DNA of 64,000 nt from Algibacter sp. L3A6 (GCF_009796825.1 NZ_CP047030.1:3470501-3534500); one strand, 5' to 3'. Positions 17,527-26,650 are shown, counted from the first letter of the stretch. Notes: a model not told the origin generated them from the sequence alone. Made by a program: numbers and translations.

Positions 17527-18390
17527 CTAAAAGATCTCCTCCACATGTTTTTTAATATTTGTAGCTATTTTATCAATAGGTAAATCGTTGGCGTCAAAAC
17601 CAAAAGGGTCTTCAATTTCTTCAGCAATTAATTCTAAACTTGCCAATACATAAAACACAAAAACAACTACAGGTACTGCATAGTACCCTAGGCTAAACAC
17701 ATAGCCAAAGGGCAAAGTCATAATGTAAAAAAATATGAATTTTTTAAGAAAAGCACTATAAGAATAAGGAATGGGTGTGTTTTTAATACGTTCGCATGCA
17801 CCGCAAATATCGGTAAACGATTGAATTTCGGCATTTATAATAATAAGTTGATCTCCTGTAATTTTTTTCTGTTCGTGTAAATCGTTCACCTTTTGGAAAA
17901 TCATTTTAGCGACTTGGTTCGGGTGGTGTTTGTGTTGATCTATTTTTAAATCTTCATGATCAAAAAGTTGTAAACTCGTTTCTTGATTGTTTAAATGTTT
18001 TACTAAAATGGATGCATAACTAGGTATTAACTTTTTAAAATAACTCCTATCATGTTCTTCTTTTAAAATAACATGCAGTTTTATGGCTAAATTTCGACTA
18101 TTATTAACGAGTGCTCCCCATAGTTTTCTGCCTTCCCACCAACGATCGTAAGCAGTGTTTGTTCTAAAAACTAATAACAAGGAAATAACAAAACCCAACA
18201 TACCGTGCATTACGGTAATATTTGATAAATGGCTTTTTTCTGAAAGTTTCCAGTATTCAAGTTCCATATAGCCAACTCCATAGGTGTAAATTCCAATAAA
18301 AATCATTAAAGGGAAAAGCTTTCTAAATGTATCCGATTTATGAAATCTAAAAATAAAAGTAATCCAATCTTTTGGGTTGTATTGTACCAT
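17527..18390 (-). CDS. Bestrophin-family ion channel
   Basis: A 287-residue inner-membrane protein of the bacterial bestrophin (formerly UPF0187) family, which form pentameric anion or cation channels. The hallmark FRTNTAYDRWWEGRKLWG lies near residues 76-93. Four hydrophobic stretches are visible (about 24-42, 60-76, 205-222, 225-243). It ends convergently 8 bases from the end of comM and lies between comM and its remnant. Prokaryotic homologues conduct sodium or chloride, and the selectivity here is unknown. Confidence 0.9.
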   Translation of the reverse strand: MVQYNPKDWITFIFRFHKSDTFRKLFPLMIFIGIYTYGVGYMELEYWKLSEKSHLSNITVMHGMLGFVISLLLVFRTNTAYDRWWEGRKLWGALVNNSRNLAIKLHVILKEEHDRSYFKKLIPSYASILVKHLNNQETSLQLFDHEDLKIDQHKHHPNQVAKMIFQKVNDLHEQKKITGDQLIIINAEIQSFTDICGACERIKNTPIPYSYSAFLKKFIFFYIMTLPFGYVFSLGYYAVPVVVFVFYVLASLELIAEEIEDPFGFDANDLPIDKIATNIKKHVEEIF

Positions 18391-18523
18391 AGGTAAATGC
18401 GCTTATTATAGTTTGGAGGCAAAATTATAATATATTTTAGACGTATGACTTCAAATTAAGTAAATTTTATTTGTTTTTAGGCAATCAGTACGTGCTGAAG
18501 TGGGATTGTTTTTTTTTATCGTT

Positions 18524-18628
18524 ATGGAACGATTAAACTTGTCTACTTGTTCCTATAATAGAATAATAAAAGGGTCTAGAACAATTGTATAACTAGAAGG
18601 TATAGCTGAGGTAAATAGTTCTCATATT
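18524..18628 (+). pseudogene. Degraded remnant of a comM 3' end
   Basis: A 105-base stretch aligns without gaps to comM positions 17363-17467 at 84 of 105 bases (80% by my hand count). Translated in frame it reads MERLNLSTCSYNRIIKGSRT, then an in-frame TAA, then LEGIAEVNSSHI, where comM has MERLNLSARAYDRILKVSRT. Nothing on either side continues the similarity. It is a relic of a second comM copy or a partial duplication, now separated from comM by the bestrophin gene. The rest of the 18391-18765 gap holds only AT-rich DNA. Confidence 0.85.
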
Positions 18629-18765
18629 TTATGAAATTTTTGGTGTCTTGGTTTAAAAGGGGCTTAAATAAGACATAATTTATATAGAACGATTGTAGAT
18701 TTACATTAATTTGTGCTCTTATTTTATAATATAGTATAGCGTTATTTTTTGCTATAAAATTCGTC

Positions 18766-21636
18766 ATGATAAAATTCAGTTTAGACAAACGTTGTATTTC
18801 TTTTTTCATCATCGGTTTTTTTATAATAGGCCGAAGTTATGGCGTTATGGCTTTGGGAACAACACCTTTTATTACCACTTGGGCTGTAGGAACTTCAGGT
18901 GCTGATAATAGTATTACTATACCAACTTATGTTTTTGAAACTTATAACTATACGGTAGATTGGGGTGATGGTACTCCAAACACGGTTGAAACAGGAAATG
19001 CAACACATACGTATGCTTCTGCGGGGACTTATACTGTGAGTATAACGGGGCTTTTTCCAAGAATATATTTTAATGAACTGTATGATGAATCACTATTTTT
19101 AAATAGTGATAAGCTATTAACCATAGAGCAATGGGGGGATAACGATTGGGCTTCTATGGAATATGCTTTTGCGGGATGTAAACAATTACAAGGAAACTTT
19201 ACCGATGCACCTAATTTATCCAGTGTTACTAGTTTGCGAGGTATGTTTTTTGGCAATAAAGCATTTAATTACCCTATCGGTGATTGGGATGTCAGTACCG
19301 TAACCGATATTTCAAAAATGTTTGAGCAAACTCCGCTATTCAACCAAGATATAGGTAATTGGGATGTGAGTCAGGTAACAAATATGTATCGCTTGTTTTA
19401 TACTGAAGAAACGGAGCTCCCTAATATAACGCCTCCATCTTTTTTTAACCAAGACATTGGAAGCTGGGATGTAAGTCGAGTAACGAATGTGTCTGAAATG
19501 TTTTTACGTGCAACATCATTTAATCAAGATATAAGTCGTTGGGATGTAAGTAGCGTAACCAATATTAGTCAGTTGTTTTCAAACGCAGCAGCATTTAACC
19601 AAAATATCGGCAAGTGGGATGTTAGCAATGTAGCTAACATGTATGGTATGTTTTTAGATGCAGCAGCCTTCAACCAAAATATAAGTGGTTGGGATGTTAG
19701 CAGGGTAACCAGAATGCATGATATGTTTTCTGGTGCAATAACATTTAATCAGGATATCGGTGATTGGGATATGAGTAACGTGACACGGATGAATGGGATG
19801 TTTTCAGGAGCCATATCATTTAACCAAAATATAAGTAATTGGGATGTTAGTAATGTGGTGTATATGGCAAATTTATTTTCTAACGCAAGAACATTCAATC
19901 AAGATATCGGTGGCTGGGATGTAGGCAATGTCACTTCATTAGCAGGTATGTTTAATGGAGCGTTAGCATTTAATCAAGATATTGGTAGTTGGAATGTGGG
20001 TAATGTTAGTAATATGGATTTTATGCTAGCTAATACAGTAGTATTTAATCAAGATATTTCCAACTGGGATATAAGTCGTGTAAAAACAATGAATTCTATG
20101 TTTTCAGGAGCCGTATTATTTAATCAAGATATTAATAAGTGGGATGTTAGTGCTGTAGAATGGATGAACTCTCTATTTAAAGAAGCTACAGCTTTTAATC
20201 AAGATTTAAGTGGTTGGGATGTAAGTAATGTTATATATATGGAAGAAATGTTTAGCGGTGCTACATCTTTTGATCAAGATTTAGGAAATTGGGATGTAGC
20301 TCAAGTTACCAAAATGGAAAACATGTTTTTAGGGGTAACTTTATCGGTTTTAAATTATGATAACTTACTTATTGGTTGGGATACTCTAGATTTACAACCT
20401 AATGTAAATTTTCATGGAGGAAATAGTAAATATTGTGCAGCCACAACAGCAAGAGCTAATATGGAAGCTAATAATTATGTTACCGATTTTTCTAGAATTA
20501 CAGATAATTGGATCATTTCAGATGGTGGTATTTTAGATTATTATATAGATGATTTAACATGGCAAATAGCATCAGATAATTATACTTTACCAGTAATTAC
20601 AGGTTATGGACTTTCAGGAAATGAAAAATATTACACTGCGTCTAAAGGTAAAGGAGTTGTTTATAGTGCTGGAGACGTTATAAATTATTCAGATTTTCCG
20701 GTATATCCCGTGACTTTATATATTTATGATGAAGGTATTTCTGGTTGCAGTGAAGAACAAGATTTTGAATTAATAATAACAACCATTCCAGACTGTACAA
20801 TATTATTACGGCCATTACCTAATGCGAATAATGCCCCTATAGATACGCATTTATCATGGCGTAAAGTGGATAAAGCAAAAGGCTATAAGTTAACTGTAGG
20901 AACAACTTCTAACGGAACAGATATTTTAAATGCATTAAATGTAGGTAATGAAACTATTTATAATTTACCAACAGATTTACCTGAAAGCACATCTATATTT
21001 GTAACGGTAATACCTTATAATTCTGACGGAGAAGCGGTAGATTGTTCAGAAGCGTTTTTTACAACAGAATCAGCCGGGGTATTACCACTTTGTAGCGAAT
21101 TAACGGCGCCATTAAATGGAGCAATAAATGTATCTACAGCAACAAATTTATCATGGAATGTGTCACCTGATGCAACAGGTTATAAATTATCTATTGGAAC
21201 ATTTTCGGAAGGAACAGATATTTTAAACTCCAAGGATATTGGAAATTTTTTGAGTTATAATTTACCCGAAAACTTACCTGAAAACAAAACTGTTTATGTT
21301 ACCGTGGTAGCCTATAATTCTAACGGAAGTGCAAAAGATTGTGTTGAAGAAAGTTTTACAACAGCTAAAACAGATACAAATGATTTTCCTCCAAAGTTCT
21401 TTACGCCAAATAATGATGGAGTTAATGATTATTGGGTAGTTCCAGATCTATTAAACCAAGTATCAAGTATTTTTATTTATAATCGTTACGGAAAATTATT
21501 AAAGGAAGTAAGGAATATTTCAGAAGGATGGAATGGCACTTATAGTGGTGTCCCTCTATCAAGTGGCGGTTATTGGTATCTTATATTCTATAAAAACGGA
21601 ACGACACAAAAGGGGCATTTTAGTTTAATTCGATGA
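18766..21636 (+). CDS. BspA-like surface protein with DUF285 repeats and T9SS type B sorting domain
   Basis: A 956-residue exported protein, probably attached at the cell surface or released by the type IX system. After a signal-like N-terminus (about 1-30) comes a PKD-like segment with VDWGDGTPNT. Fourteen 25-residue repeats of the form FNQDIGNWDVSNVTNM..MF follow (residues about 167-526). The second repeat carries ten extra residues. Two fibronectin-like copies follow (about 685-765 and 780-865), each with a YKL(T/S)(V/I)GT motif. The C-terminus (FFTPNNDGVNDYW onward, about 885-956) is the gliding-motility-associated, type B T9SS sorting domain. Such proteins are usually adhesins. The sorting domain implies a type IX machinery elsewhere in the genome. 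Confidence 0.9.
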   Translation: MIKFSLDKRCISFFIIGFFIIGRSYGVMALGTTPFITTWAVGTSGADNSITIPTYVFETYNYTVDWGDGTPNTVETGNATHTYASAGTYTVSITGLFPRIYFNELYDESLFLNSDKLLTIEQWGDNDWASMEYAFAGCKQLQGNFTDAPNLSSVTSLRGMFFGNKAFNYPIGDWDVSTVTDISKMFEQTPLFNQDIGNWDVSQVTNMYRLFYTEETELPNITPPSFFNQDIGSWDVSRVTNVSEMFLRATSFNQDISRWDVSSVTNISQLFSNAAAFNQNIGKWDVSNVANMYGMFLDAAAFNQNISGWDVSRVTRMHDMFSGAITFNQDIGDWDMSNVTRMNGMFSGAISFNQNISNWDVSNVVYMANLFSNARTFNQDIGGWDVGNVTSLAGMFNGALAFNQDIGSWNVGNVSNMDFMLANTVVFNQDISNWDISRVKTMNSMFSGAVLFNQDINKWDVSAVEWMNSLFKEATAFNQDLSGWDVSNVIYMEEMFSGATSFDQDLGNWDVAQVTKMENMFLGVTLSVLNYDNLLIGWDTLDLQPNVNFHGGNSKYCAATTARANMEANNYVTDFSRITDNWIISDGGILDYYIDDLTWQIASDNYTLPVITGYGLSGNEKYYTASKGKGVVYSAGDVINYSDFPVYPVTLYIYDEGISGCSEEQDFELIITTIPDCTILLRPLPNANNAPIDTHLSWRKVDKAKGYKLTVGTTSNGTDILNALNVGNETIYNLPTDLPESTSIFVTVIPYNSDGEAVDCSEAFFTTESAGVLPLCSELTAPLNGAINVSTATNLSWNVSPDATGYKLSIGTFSEGTDILNSKDIGNFLSYNLPENLPENKTVYVTVVAYNSNGSAKDCVEESFTTAKTDTNDFPPKFFTPNNDGVNDYWVVPDLLNQVSSIFIYNRYGKLLKEVRNISEGWNGTYSGVPLSSGGYWYLIFYKNGTTQKGHFSLIR

Positions 21637-21766
21637 TTTTTATAGGATATCAGTGAAACTTAGACTACAAAATAATTTTTATGGTTTTATAAGAGCAAAA
21701 AAAACAAGAAGTTATCATTTTAAATGGATTTAATATCATTATGTGATTATGATAATATTTTTTTAG

Positions 21767-21774
21767 TAGTTTTG
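21767..21774 (+). promoter_or_regulatory. -7 element of the SDR gene
   Basis: TAGTTTTG matches TAnnTTTG, 42 bases before the SDR start codon. An imperfect inverted repeat (ATCAT and ATGAT at 21735-21753) lies upstream and could be a regulator site. Confidence 0.45.
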
Positions 21775-21815
21775 CAAAAAAACAATTTCTTTTACAGAAT
21801 ATAAGCAAAACAAAA

Positions 21816-22655
21816 ATGAGTACAGACAAAAAAGTATGGTTTATTACTGGTGTATCATCAGGATTAGGTAAACAGTTAGCTAAAGAGGTGTTATCACAAG
21901 GACAAATTGTGGTAGGAACTTTTAGAAAACAAGACCAAGTAGAGGCGTTTAACAATGAAAACCCAGGGAATTCTTTTGGTGTACTTATAGATGTTGCTTC
22001 TTCACAAATGATTGTTGATGGTATTAAAACCATTTATGATAAATTCGGGAAAATTGATGTGGTTGTAAATAATGCCGGTTATGGTATTATGGGAAGTGTT
22101 GAAGAGATTTCTGATGAAGAAGTTAGAAGACAGTTTGAAGTAAACGTTTTTGGCGTTTTAACGACTATTAGAGCGGTTTTACCACAAATGCGTAAGCAAC
22201 GTTCTGGACATATTATAAACATAACTTCTATCGCAGGGCGTGTAGGCTCTCAAGGTTTAGGGATTTACAATGGTTCTAAATTTGCTTTAGAAGGTATTGG
22301 TGAAGCTTTAGCGGCAGAATTAAAGCCACTTAATATTAAAGTAACAAACGTTGAACCTGGACCATTTAGAACAGAATGGGCTGGAAGTTCTGCAGCTTAT
22401 GATAATACTAAAATCGAAGATTACGAAAGTACTGTTGGTGAACGTATAAGAGGTTTACAAGGTTTAAGTGGAAACCAACCTGGAGATCCAGAAAAAGCGG
22501 CAAATGCTATTTATAAATTAGCTCAGTTAGAAGAGGCTCCTGTGCATTTACCTTTAGGTAAAATCGCTTATGAAGTTTTCGGAAAAGTGAATAACGGATT
22601 AATAGAAGAATTAGCTAAGTTTGAACACTTAGGTAAAGAGTGTGATTTCGAATAG
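21816..22655 (+). CDS. SDR-family NAD(P)-dependent oxidoreductase
   Basis: Classical short-chain dehydrogenase of 279 residues. The Rossmann glycine motif TGVSSGLG is at residues 12-19, NNAG follows near 86, and the catalytic YxxxK appears as YNGSK with a serine (ITSIAG) about 12 residues before it. The length and C-terminal region suit the group often annotated simply as oxidoreductase or short-chain dehydrogenase; the substrate cannot be inferred. It stands alone between the surface-protein gene and the Fur-like regulator and has its own promoter and terminator. Confidence 0.85.
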   Translation: MSTDKKVWFITGVSSGLGKQLAKEVLSQGQIVVGTFRKQDQVEAFNNENPGNSFGVLIDVASSQMIVDGIKTIYDKFGKIDVVVNNAGYGIMGSVEEISDEEVRRQFEVNVFGVLTTIRAVLPQMRKQRSGHIINITSIAGRVGSQGLGIYNGSKFALEGIGEALAAELKPLNIKVTNVEPGPFRTEWAGSSAAYDNTKIEDYESTVGERIRGLQGLSGNQPGDPEKAANAIYKLAQLEEAPVHLPLGKIAYEVFGKVNNGLIEELAKFEHLGKECDFE

Positions 22656-22682
22656 GTTGATATAACCAATTTTATATAAAAT

Positions 22683-22707
22683 AAAAACCGCCTAATGGGC
22701 GGTTTTT
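22683..22707 (+). terminator. Intrinsic terminator after the SDR gene
   Basis: AAAAACCGCC at 22683-22692 pairs perfectly with GGCGGTTTTT at 22698-22707, and the T-run continues. The last codons and stop of the opposite-strand Fur-like gene run into this stem. Confidence 0.9.
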
Positions 22708-23135
22708 TTATGGGGCAATGTATTGTTAGAAGGAAAGCCTTTATTTTTTGCTAAACCCACATTAAGAACAGTTTCACAAGTACCAGTTAAAACACAATTA
22801 ACATTCTGAACAATGTATGCCTTCGGTATAGAGAAATTTACTTCAGCATGCAAGCATTCAATAGTCTCACAGATTAAACATTTAAAGTGAAGATGATTCT
22901 TTGCTATTTCTTGTTCACCAACTTTGTTGTACCGTGCAAAATATTGTTTACCATCTTCGGCAACAATTTTAAGCAAAACGCCATCATCATAAAATCTATT
23001 TAGAACGCGATAAATGGTCGCTCTATTGATACCAATATCTATTTCTTGTTCAATCGCATCCTGACTCATCGCCTTTCTGGTTTTTGTTAAAACCTCCAAA
23101 ATAGCCTCTTTTGTTGGTGTATTTCTTCTTTTTAT
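22692..23135 (-). CDS. Fur-family metal-responsive regulator without an AUG start
   Basis: A Fur/Zur-type repressor. The DNA-binding helix is INRATIYRVLNRFYDDGVL. Metal-site residues include HLHFKC and the first CxxC (CLIC). The second pair expected near the C-terminus is broken: the segment reads GTCETV with only one cysteine. About 20 unusual residues then follow, ending inside the terminator of the opposite gene. The family N-terminus (KRRNTPTKEAILEVL) is encoded, but its first position is ATA (23133-23135) directly after a stop codon. The only other starts are ATT at 23102 or TTG at 23099, which would cut into the first helix. I give the longest form. It is divergent from a metal-handling operon it probably controls. 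Confidence 0.75.
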   Translation of the reverse strand: MKRRNTPTKEAILEVLTKTRKAMSQDAIEQEIDIGINRATIYRVLNRFYDDGVLLKIVAEDGKQYFARYNKVGEQEIAKNHLHFKCLICETIECLHAEVNFSIPKAYIVQNVNCVLTGTCETVLNVGLAKNKGFPSNNTLPHKKTAH

Positions 23136-23141
23136 TTATAA

Positions 23142-23156
23142 TGCAACATAATTGCA
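23142..23156. promoter_or_regulatory. Fur-family box 1
   Basis: TGCAACATAATTGCA, a TGCAA-N5-TTGCA inverted repeat beside the start of the Fur-like gene. It is the exact reverse complement of box 2, and the two form a 15-bp perfect stem with a 9-base spacer. Confidence 0.7.
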
Positions 23157-23165
23157 ATAAGTTAC

Positions 23166-23180
23166 TGCAATTATGTTGCA
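23166..23180. promoter_or_regulatory. Fur-family box 2
   Basis: TGCAATTATGTTGCA, the reverse complement of box 1. It contains the likely -33 TTG (23176-23178) of the merC promoter, so occupation would block transcription. Confidence 0.7.
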
Positions 23181-23197
23181 TTATTATAAAAACATAA

Positions 23198-23205
23198 TAT
23201 ATTTG
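23198..23205 (+). promoter_or_regulatory. -7 element of the merC operon
   Basis: TATATTTG matches TAnnTTTG, with TTG at 23176-23178 as -33 and 19 bases between them. Fur-type boxes lie on both sides. Confidence 0.7.
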
Positions 23206-23218
23206 CAAAACCAATTAA

Positions 23219-23233
23219 TGCGACAACATTGCA
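23219..23233. promoter_or_regulatory. Fur-family box 3
   Basis: TGCGACAACATTGCA fits TGCRA-N5-TTGCA and lies 13 bases beyond the -7 element, near the expected transcription start of the merC operon. This is a repressor position. Confidence 0.6.
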
Positions 23234-23315
23234 TTTAAGTTATCGAAATAATGAGAGAAAGTTAACAGATAGCGCTTTTACTTACTAGTTAAATAATATG
23301 TTTTATAAATTTTAG

Positions 23316-23702
23316 ATGAAAATTAAAAATAACACTGTAGATATTATTGCTTTTTCTAGTTCGTTAATTTGTGCGGTTCATTGTGCTACAATACCACTGA
23401 TACTTTCATTTTCATCATTGGGTAGTTTACATTTTCTAGGAAACCCTTTAATAGAGTGGACCTTTATAGCTTTTGGTATTGTGTTTGTTTTAGTCTCCCT
23501 TTGGCCGAGTTATAAAAAAACACATTTTAAATTAAAACCGTTGATGTACGCTTTATTAGGTTTTTCATTCATTTTATTGGGCAGGCTAGATTTAAATGAA
23601 TTTTGGGAAGTTAGCAATACTGTTGCAGGAGCTTCTTTAGTATCGCTAGCGCATTATTTTAATTGGAAGTTGTTACAAACAAAAGAAAATCATAAACATT
23701 AA
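23316..23702 (+). CDS. MerC-domain membrane protein
   Basis: A 128-residue inner-membrane protein of the MerC family, with about four helices. The first helix carries the conserved metal motif CAVHCATIP near residues 19-27. MerC was first known as a mercury importer, but homologues in Bacteroidota often lie in Fur/Zur-controlled zinc or other metal loci. Here it is the first gene behind three Fur-type boxes. It is followed by a small His/Cys protein and a TonB receptor, so a role in metal import, probably zinc, is inferred. Confidence 0.85.
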   Translation: MKIKNNTVDIIAFSSSLICAVHCATIPLILSFSSLGSLHFLGNPLIEWTFIAFGIVFVLVSLWPSYKKTHFKLKPLMYALLGFSFILLGRLDLNEFWEVSNTVAGASLVSLAHYFNWKLLQTKENHKH

Positions 23703-23749
23703 AAATACGTTTCATAAATCTAGTTTAATTATAGTATTAATATAAATTA

Positions 23750-24058
23750 ATGAAAACCAATCGCATAAAAAATAGTATTACTTATTTTTTACTTGTTATT
23801 TTCTTCTCAATGAAAATGGCAGGGTTTCATGTATTGTCTCATGCTGACGATGATGATCATGCTGTACATTGTAACATATGCGATCACGCGATAACCAATA
23901 ACTTAACACCTCTAATTACTCCTGTTTTTTCTACTTTTTCTTTAGATGATATTGAATATCTTCTTCCTAAAGAAATTAGTCAGAATTATAAATTTATACT
24001 GGCAAGCTCGTCTTCCAAAGATCAGCTCTTTTCCAGACCTCCACCATTTATGTTATAA
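23750..24058 (+). CDS. Small membrane-anchored His/Asp/Cys protein
   Basis: A 102-residue protein with one N-terminal hydrophobic segment (about 10-26), which may be a signal or anchor. The striking part is residues 28-46, HVLSHADDDDHAVHCNICDH, with five histidines, acidic residues and a CxxC, a good soft-metal ligand set. The C-terminus ends in a proline-rich RPPPFML. It lies between merC and the TonB receptor. I do not know a named family; a periplasmic metal carrier or sensor is only a suggestion. Confidence 0.6.
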   Translation: MKTNRIKNSITYFLLVIFFSMKMAGFHVLSHADDDDHAVHCNICDHAITNNLTPLITPVFSTFSLDDIEYLLPKEISQNYKFILASSSSKDQLFSRPPPFML

Positions 24059-24093
24059 TACCCTATTTCGTTTAATTTTTTAATAGCAACATT

Positions 24094-24158
24094 ATGCCTA
24101 AGGGTTTTATAGCCCTTATGGCATATATGTAAAACTTCATTTTTTATAATGAGGTTTT
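24094..24158 (+). other. Two hairpins in the TonB receptor leader
   Basis: ATGCCTAAGGG at 24094-24104 pairs with CCCTTATGGCAT at 24113-24124 with one bulge. AAAACTTCATT at 24131-24141 pairs with AATGAGGTTTT at 24148-24158 with one G-T pair. Neither is followed by a T-run. They fill the 190-base gap before the receptor gene and may be processing or translational control sites. Confidence 0.4.
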
Positions 24159-24248
24159 AGATAAGCCATGTTGTCTTAATAAATTCCATGTTTAGGTTTG
24201 GTTTTCGCTCGCTCTCAAGGGCTATTTTTTCAATCTTATAACATTAAT

Positions 24249-26618
24249 ATGTTTTACAAAACATTAAGTATTTGGCTGTGTTTTAGTCTATACGCCATGG
24301 CATGTACCCAAGATTCTTTAATTATAAAAGGTTTGGTAGTAAATGCAAAAACTTTACAACCTATTGAAGGTGTCAATATTATTGGAGACGGTTTTTTTTC
24401 TATTTCATCCTCAGATGGTTCATTTATAATAAAAAACATTACTAATGGTAATTACGTTTTAAATGTGTCTCATATAGGTTATGCGCCTAAAACTATTAAT
24501 GTGCACGTATGGCGTAATATGGATCTTATTTATGTGGCTTTAGATGAAGCTGTAACAAATTTAGATACTGTTGAGGTTAATGGGAAGACTAGTAAAAGAA
24601 GAGATAAGGAGTCTTCAACAATTTCTTATAAGGTATCCAAAGAATTTCTAAATCAAAACCGGGAAAACAGTCTAATGCAGACCTTAAGTAAAATCCCTGG
24701 AGTAAGTACCATTAATATTGGTTCTGGGCAATCTAAACCCGTAATTCGAGGTTTAGGGTTTAATAGGGTAGCGGTAGTGCAAAATGGAATAAAACACGAG
24801 GCACAACAATGGGGAAATGATCATGGTTTAGAAATAGATCAATATGGTATAGAGAATATACAGATAATTAAAGGTCCGGCATCTTTAGTATATGGCGCCG
24901 ATGCTATTGCGGGTGTTGTAGATATAAAACCTAATAAAATACCTGCTATAAACTCCTTTAATGGCGAGGTTAATCTTTTAGGTGAAAGTAATAATGATTT
25001 ACTAGGTATATCGGTAGGCGTAAAGGCCAGAAAGGAAAATTGGTTTTATCGTAGCCGTTTAACCTTAAGAGATTATGGTGATTACAAAGTACCAACAGAT
25101 AAAATTAATTACGAAAATTATATTTTTGAACTGCATGACAATCATTTAAGAAATACCGCAGGTTTAGAAGCGAATGCTAGTTTTAATATTGGGTATACTT
25201 CACAGGGTTTTACTACGGAAACATCATTTAGTAACGTGAATGCTAAAAACGGTTTTTTTGCTAATGCTCATGGTTTAGAAGTTAGAACTTCTAGTATAGA
25301 TTATGATAGTTCTAGTAGAGATGTCGATTTACCATACCACAAGGTGAATCATTTTAAAATTACAAACAATACATCGTTAGATTTAGGGAGCCATACATTT
25401 CATTTAGATTTAGGTTACCAAAATAATAATAGAGAAGAACACTCCGAGCCTATACCACATGGTTATATGCCAACACCACCCGATAGTAAAGAGCGTGCTT
25501 TTAATAAAAACACGTACACTTTAAATGTTAAAGATGTTTTTAAACCTAATGCTAAGCATGATGTGGTTCTGGGGGTGAATATGGAATATCAAGATAACAA
25601 TATTGGCGGTTGGGGGTTTTTAATTCCAGAATATACTCGTTTTACTGTTGGTGCTTTTGGTTACGATCAATTTGAAATTAATAAAAACTTACATCTACAA
25701 GCTGGTATTCGATATGATTTTGGTGTTGTAGATACGCACTCTTATTTTGATTGGTATCCGTCTACTCGAAATAATGACGATAATACAATCTCTAATATTT
25801 ATCTGCAGAGATCTCAAGATAAAACTTTGAATTTTGGAAGTACAAGTGCTTCTTTAGGCCTTAGTTATTTACGTAATAAAACAACGTATAAAATTAATAT
25901 AGGAAAGAGTTTTAGAATGCCTCTATCTAATGAGTTGGCTTCAGATGGGGTTAATTATCATATGTATCGTTACGAAAAAGGGAATCTGGATTTAGATCCC
26001 GAAGCATCCTATCAATTAGATATGGAGGTAGATTATAGTGCTAATAAGTTTAGTGTAGCCCTAAGTCCTTTTGTTAACTTTTTCGATAACTATATCTATT
26101 TAAATCCAACGTCTAGTTATTACGAAACGTTACAAATTTACGAGTATACACAAGCTAAGGTTTTTAGGGTTGGTGGTGAGCTAAGCGCAAGTAGTACGGT
26201 GCTAAAAAATGTAACGCTAAATGTTTCTGCGGAATATGTGTACTCTAGACAAACTAGCGGACCCAAAAAGAATTTTACACTGCCTTTTTCTCCACCATTA
26301 TCTGGTAGGCTTTCGGCTAATTATCAATTTAAAGATTTGCTATTTTTTAATAGTCCGAAATTAAGCGCAGAATTAAAAGTAGCAGGAGCTCAAAACGAAA
26401 TTGTACCACCAGAACAAGTAACAGCGGGCTATCAGGTTTTAAGCATGGCTTTTGTTTCTAAACTAAACACCTCTAAAAATAGCCTTCCTATAGAAATGCG
26501 ATTAAAATTAAATAATGTATTCCATACAACGTATTTCGACCACACCAGTTTCTATAGGTTAATCGATGTACCTGAGGCGGGCAGGAATATATCACTCTCT
26601 TTAACAATACCTTTTTAA
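24249..26618 (+). CDS. TonB-dependent outer-membrane receptor, ZnuD-like
   Basis: A 789-residue receptor. After a signal sequence (about 1-20) comes a carboxypeptidase-regulatory beta-sandwich (about 25-110), then the plug (about 120-225, with SKPVIRGLGFNRVAVVQNG and GPASLVYGADAIAGVVD), then the 22-strand barrel ending in an aromatic strand (LSLTIPF). The extracellular parts contain many histidines (for example NDHGLEIDQYG and HDNHL), as in the zinc receptor ZnuD. I chose the ATG at 24249; the longer frame starts with TTG at 24198. Its place between merC, a His-rich small protein and DUF4625 lipoproteins under Fur-type boxes supports metal uptake, most likely zinc. Confidence 0.85.
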   Translation: MFYKTLSIWLCFSLYAMACTQDSLIIKGLVVNAKTLQPIEGVNIIGDGFFSISSSDGSFIIKNITNGNYVLNVSHIGYAPKTINVHVWRNMDLIYVALDEAVTNLDTVEVNGKTSKRRDKESSTISYKVSKEFLNQNRENSLMQTLSKIPGVSTINIGSGQSKPVIRGLGFNRVAVVQNGIKHEAQQWGNDHGLEIDQYGIENIQIIKGPASLVYGADAIAGVVDIKPNKIPAINSFNGEVNLLGESNNDLLGISVGVKARKENWFYRSRLTLRDYGDYKVPTDKINYENYIFELHDNHLRNTAGLEANASFNIGYTSQGFTTETSFSNVNAKNGFFANAHGLEVRTSSIDYDSSSRDVDLPYHKVNHFKITNNTSLDLGSHTFHLDLGYQNNNREEHSEPIPHGYMPTPPDSKERAFNKNTYTLNVKDVFKPNAKHDVVLGVNMEYQDNNIGGWGFLIPEYTRFTVGAFGYDQFEINKNLHLQAGIRYDFGVVDTHSYFDWYPSTRNNDDNTISNIYLQRSQDKTLNFGSTSASLGLSYLRNKTTYKINIGKSFRMPLSNELASDGVNYHMYRYEKGNLDLDPEASYQLDMEVDYSANKFSVALSPFVNFFDNYIYLNPTSSYYETLQIYEYTQAKVFRVGGELSASSTVLKNVTLNVSAEYVYSRQTSGPKKNFTLPFSPPLSGRLSANYQFKDLLFFNSPKLSAELKVAGAQNEIVPPEQVTAGYQVLSMAFVSKLNTSKNSLPIEMRLKLNNVFHTTYFDHTSFYRLIDVPEAGRNISLSLTIPF

Positions 26619-26650
26619 ATAAATTCAAATTAATTATTAAAAACAAACAA

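Noticed and set aside
19264..20343. Regular 75-base repeats suggesting a CRISPR-like array
   Set aside because: The repeats are in frame, protein-coding and have no unique spacers; they encode the DUF285 domain.
24198..24248. N-terminal extension of the TonB receptor from a TTG
   Set aside because: It would put 17 polar residues before a normal signal peptide; the ATG at 24249 is better.
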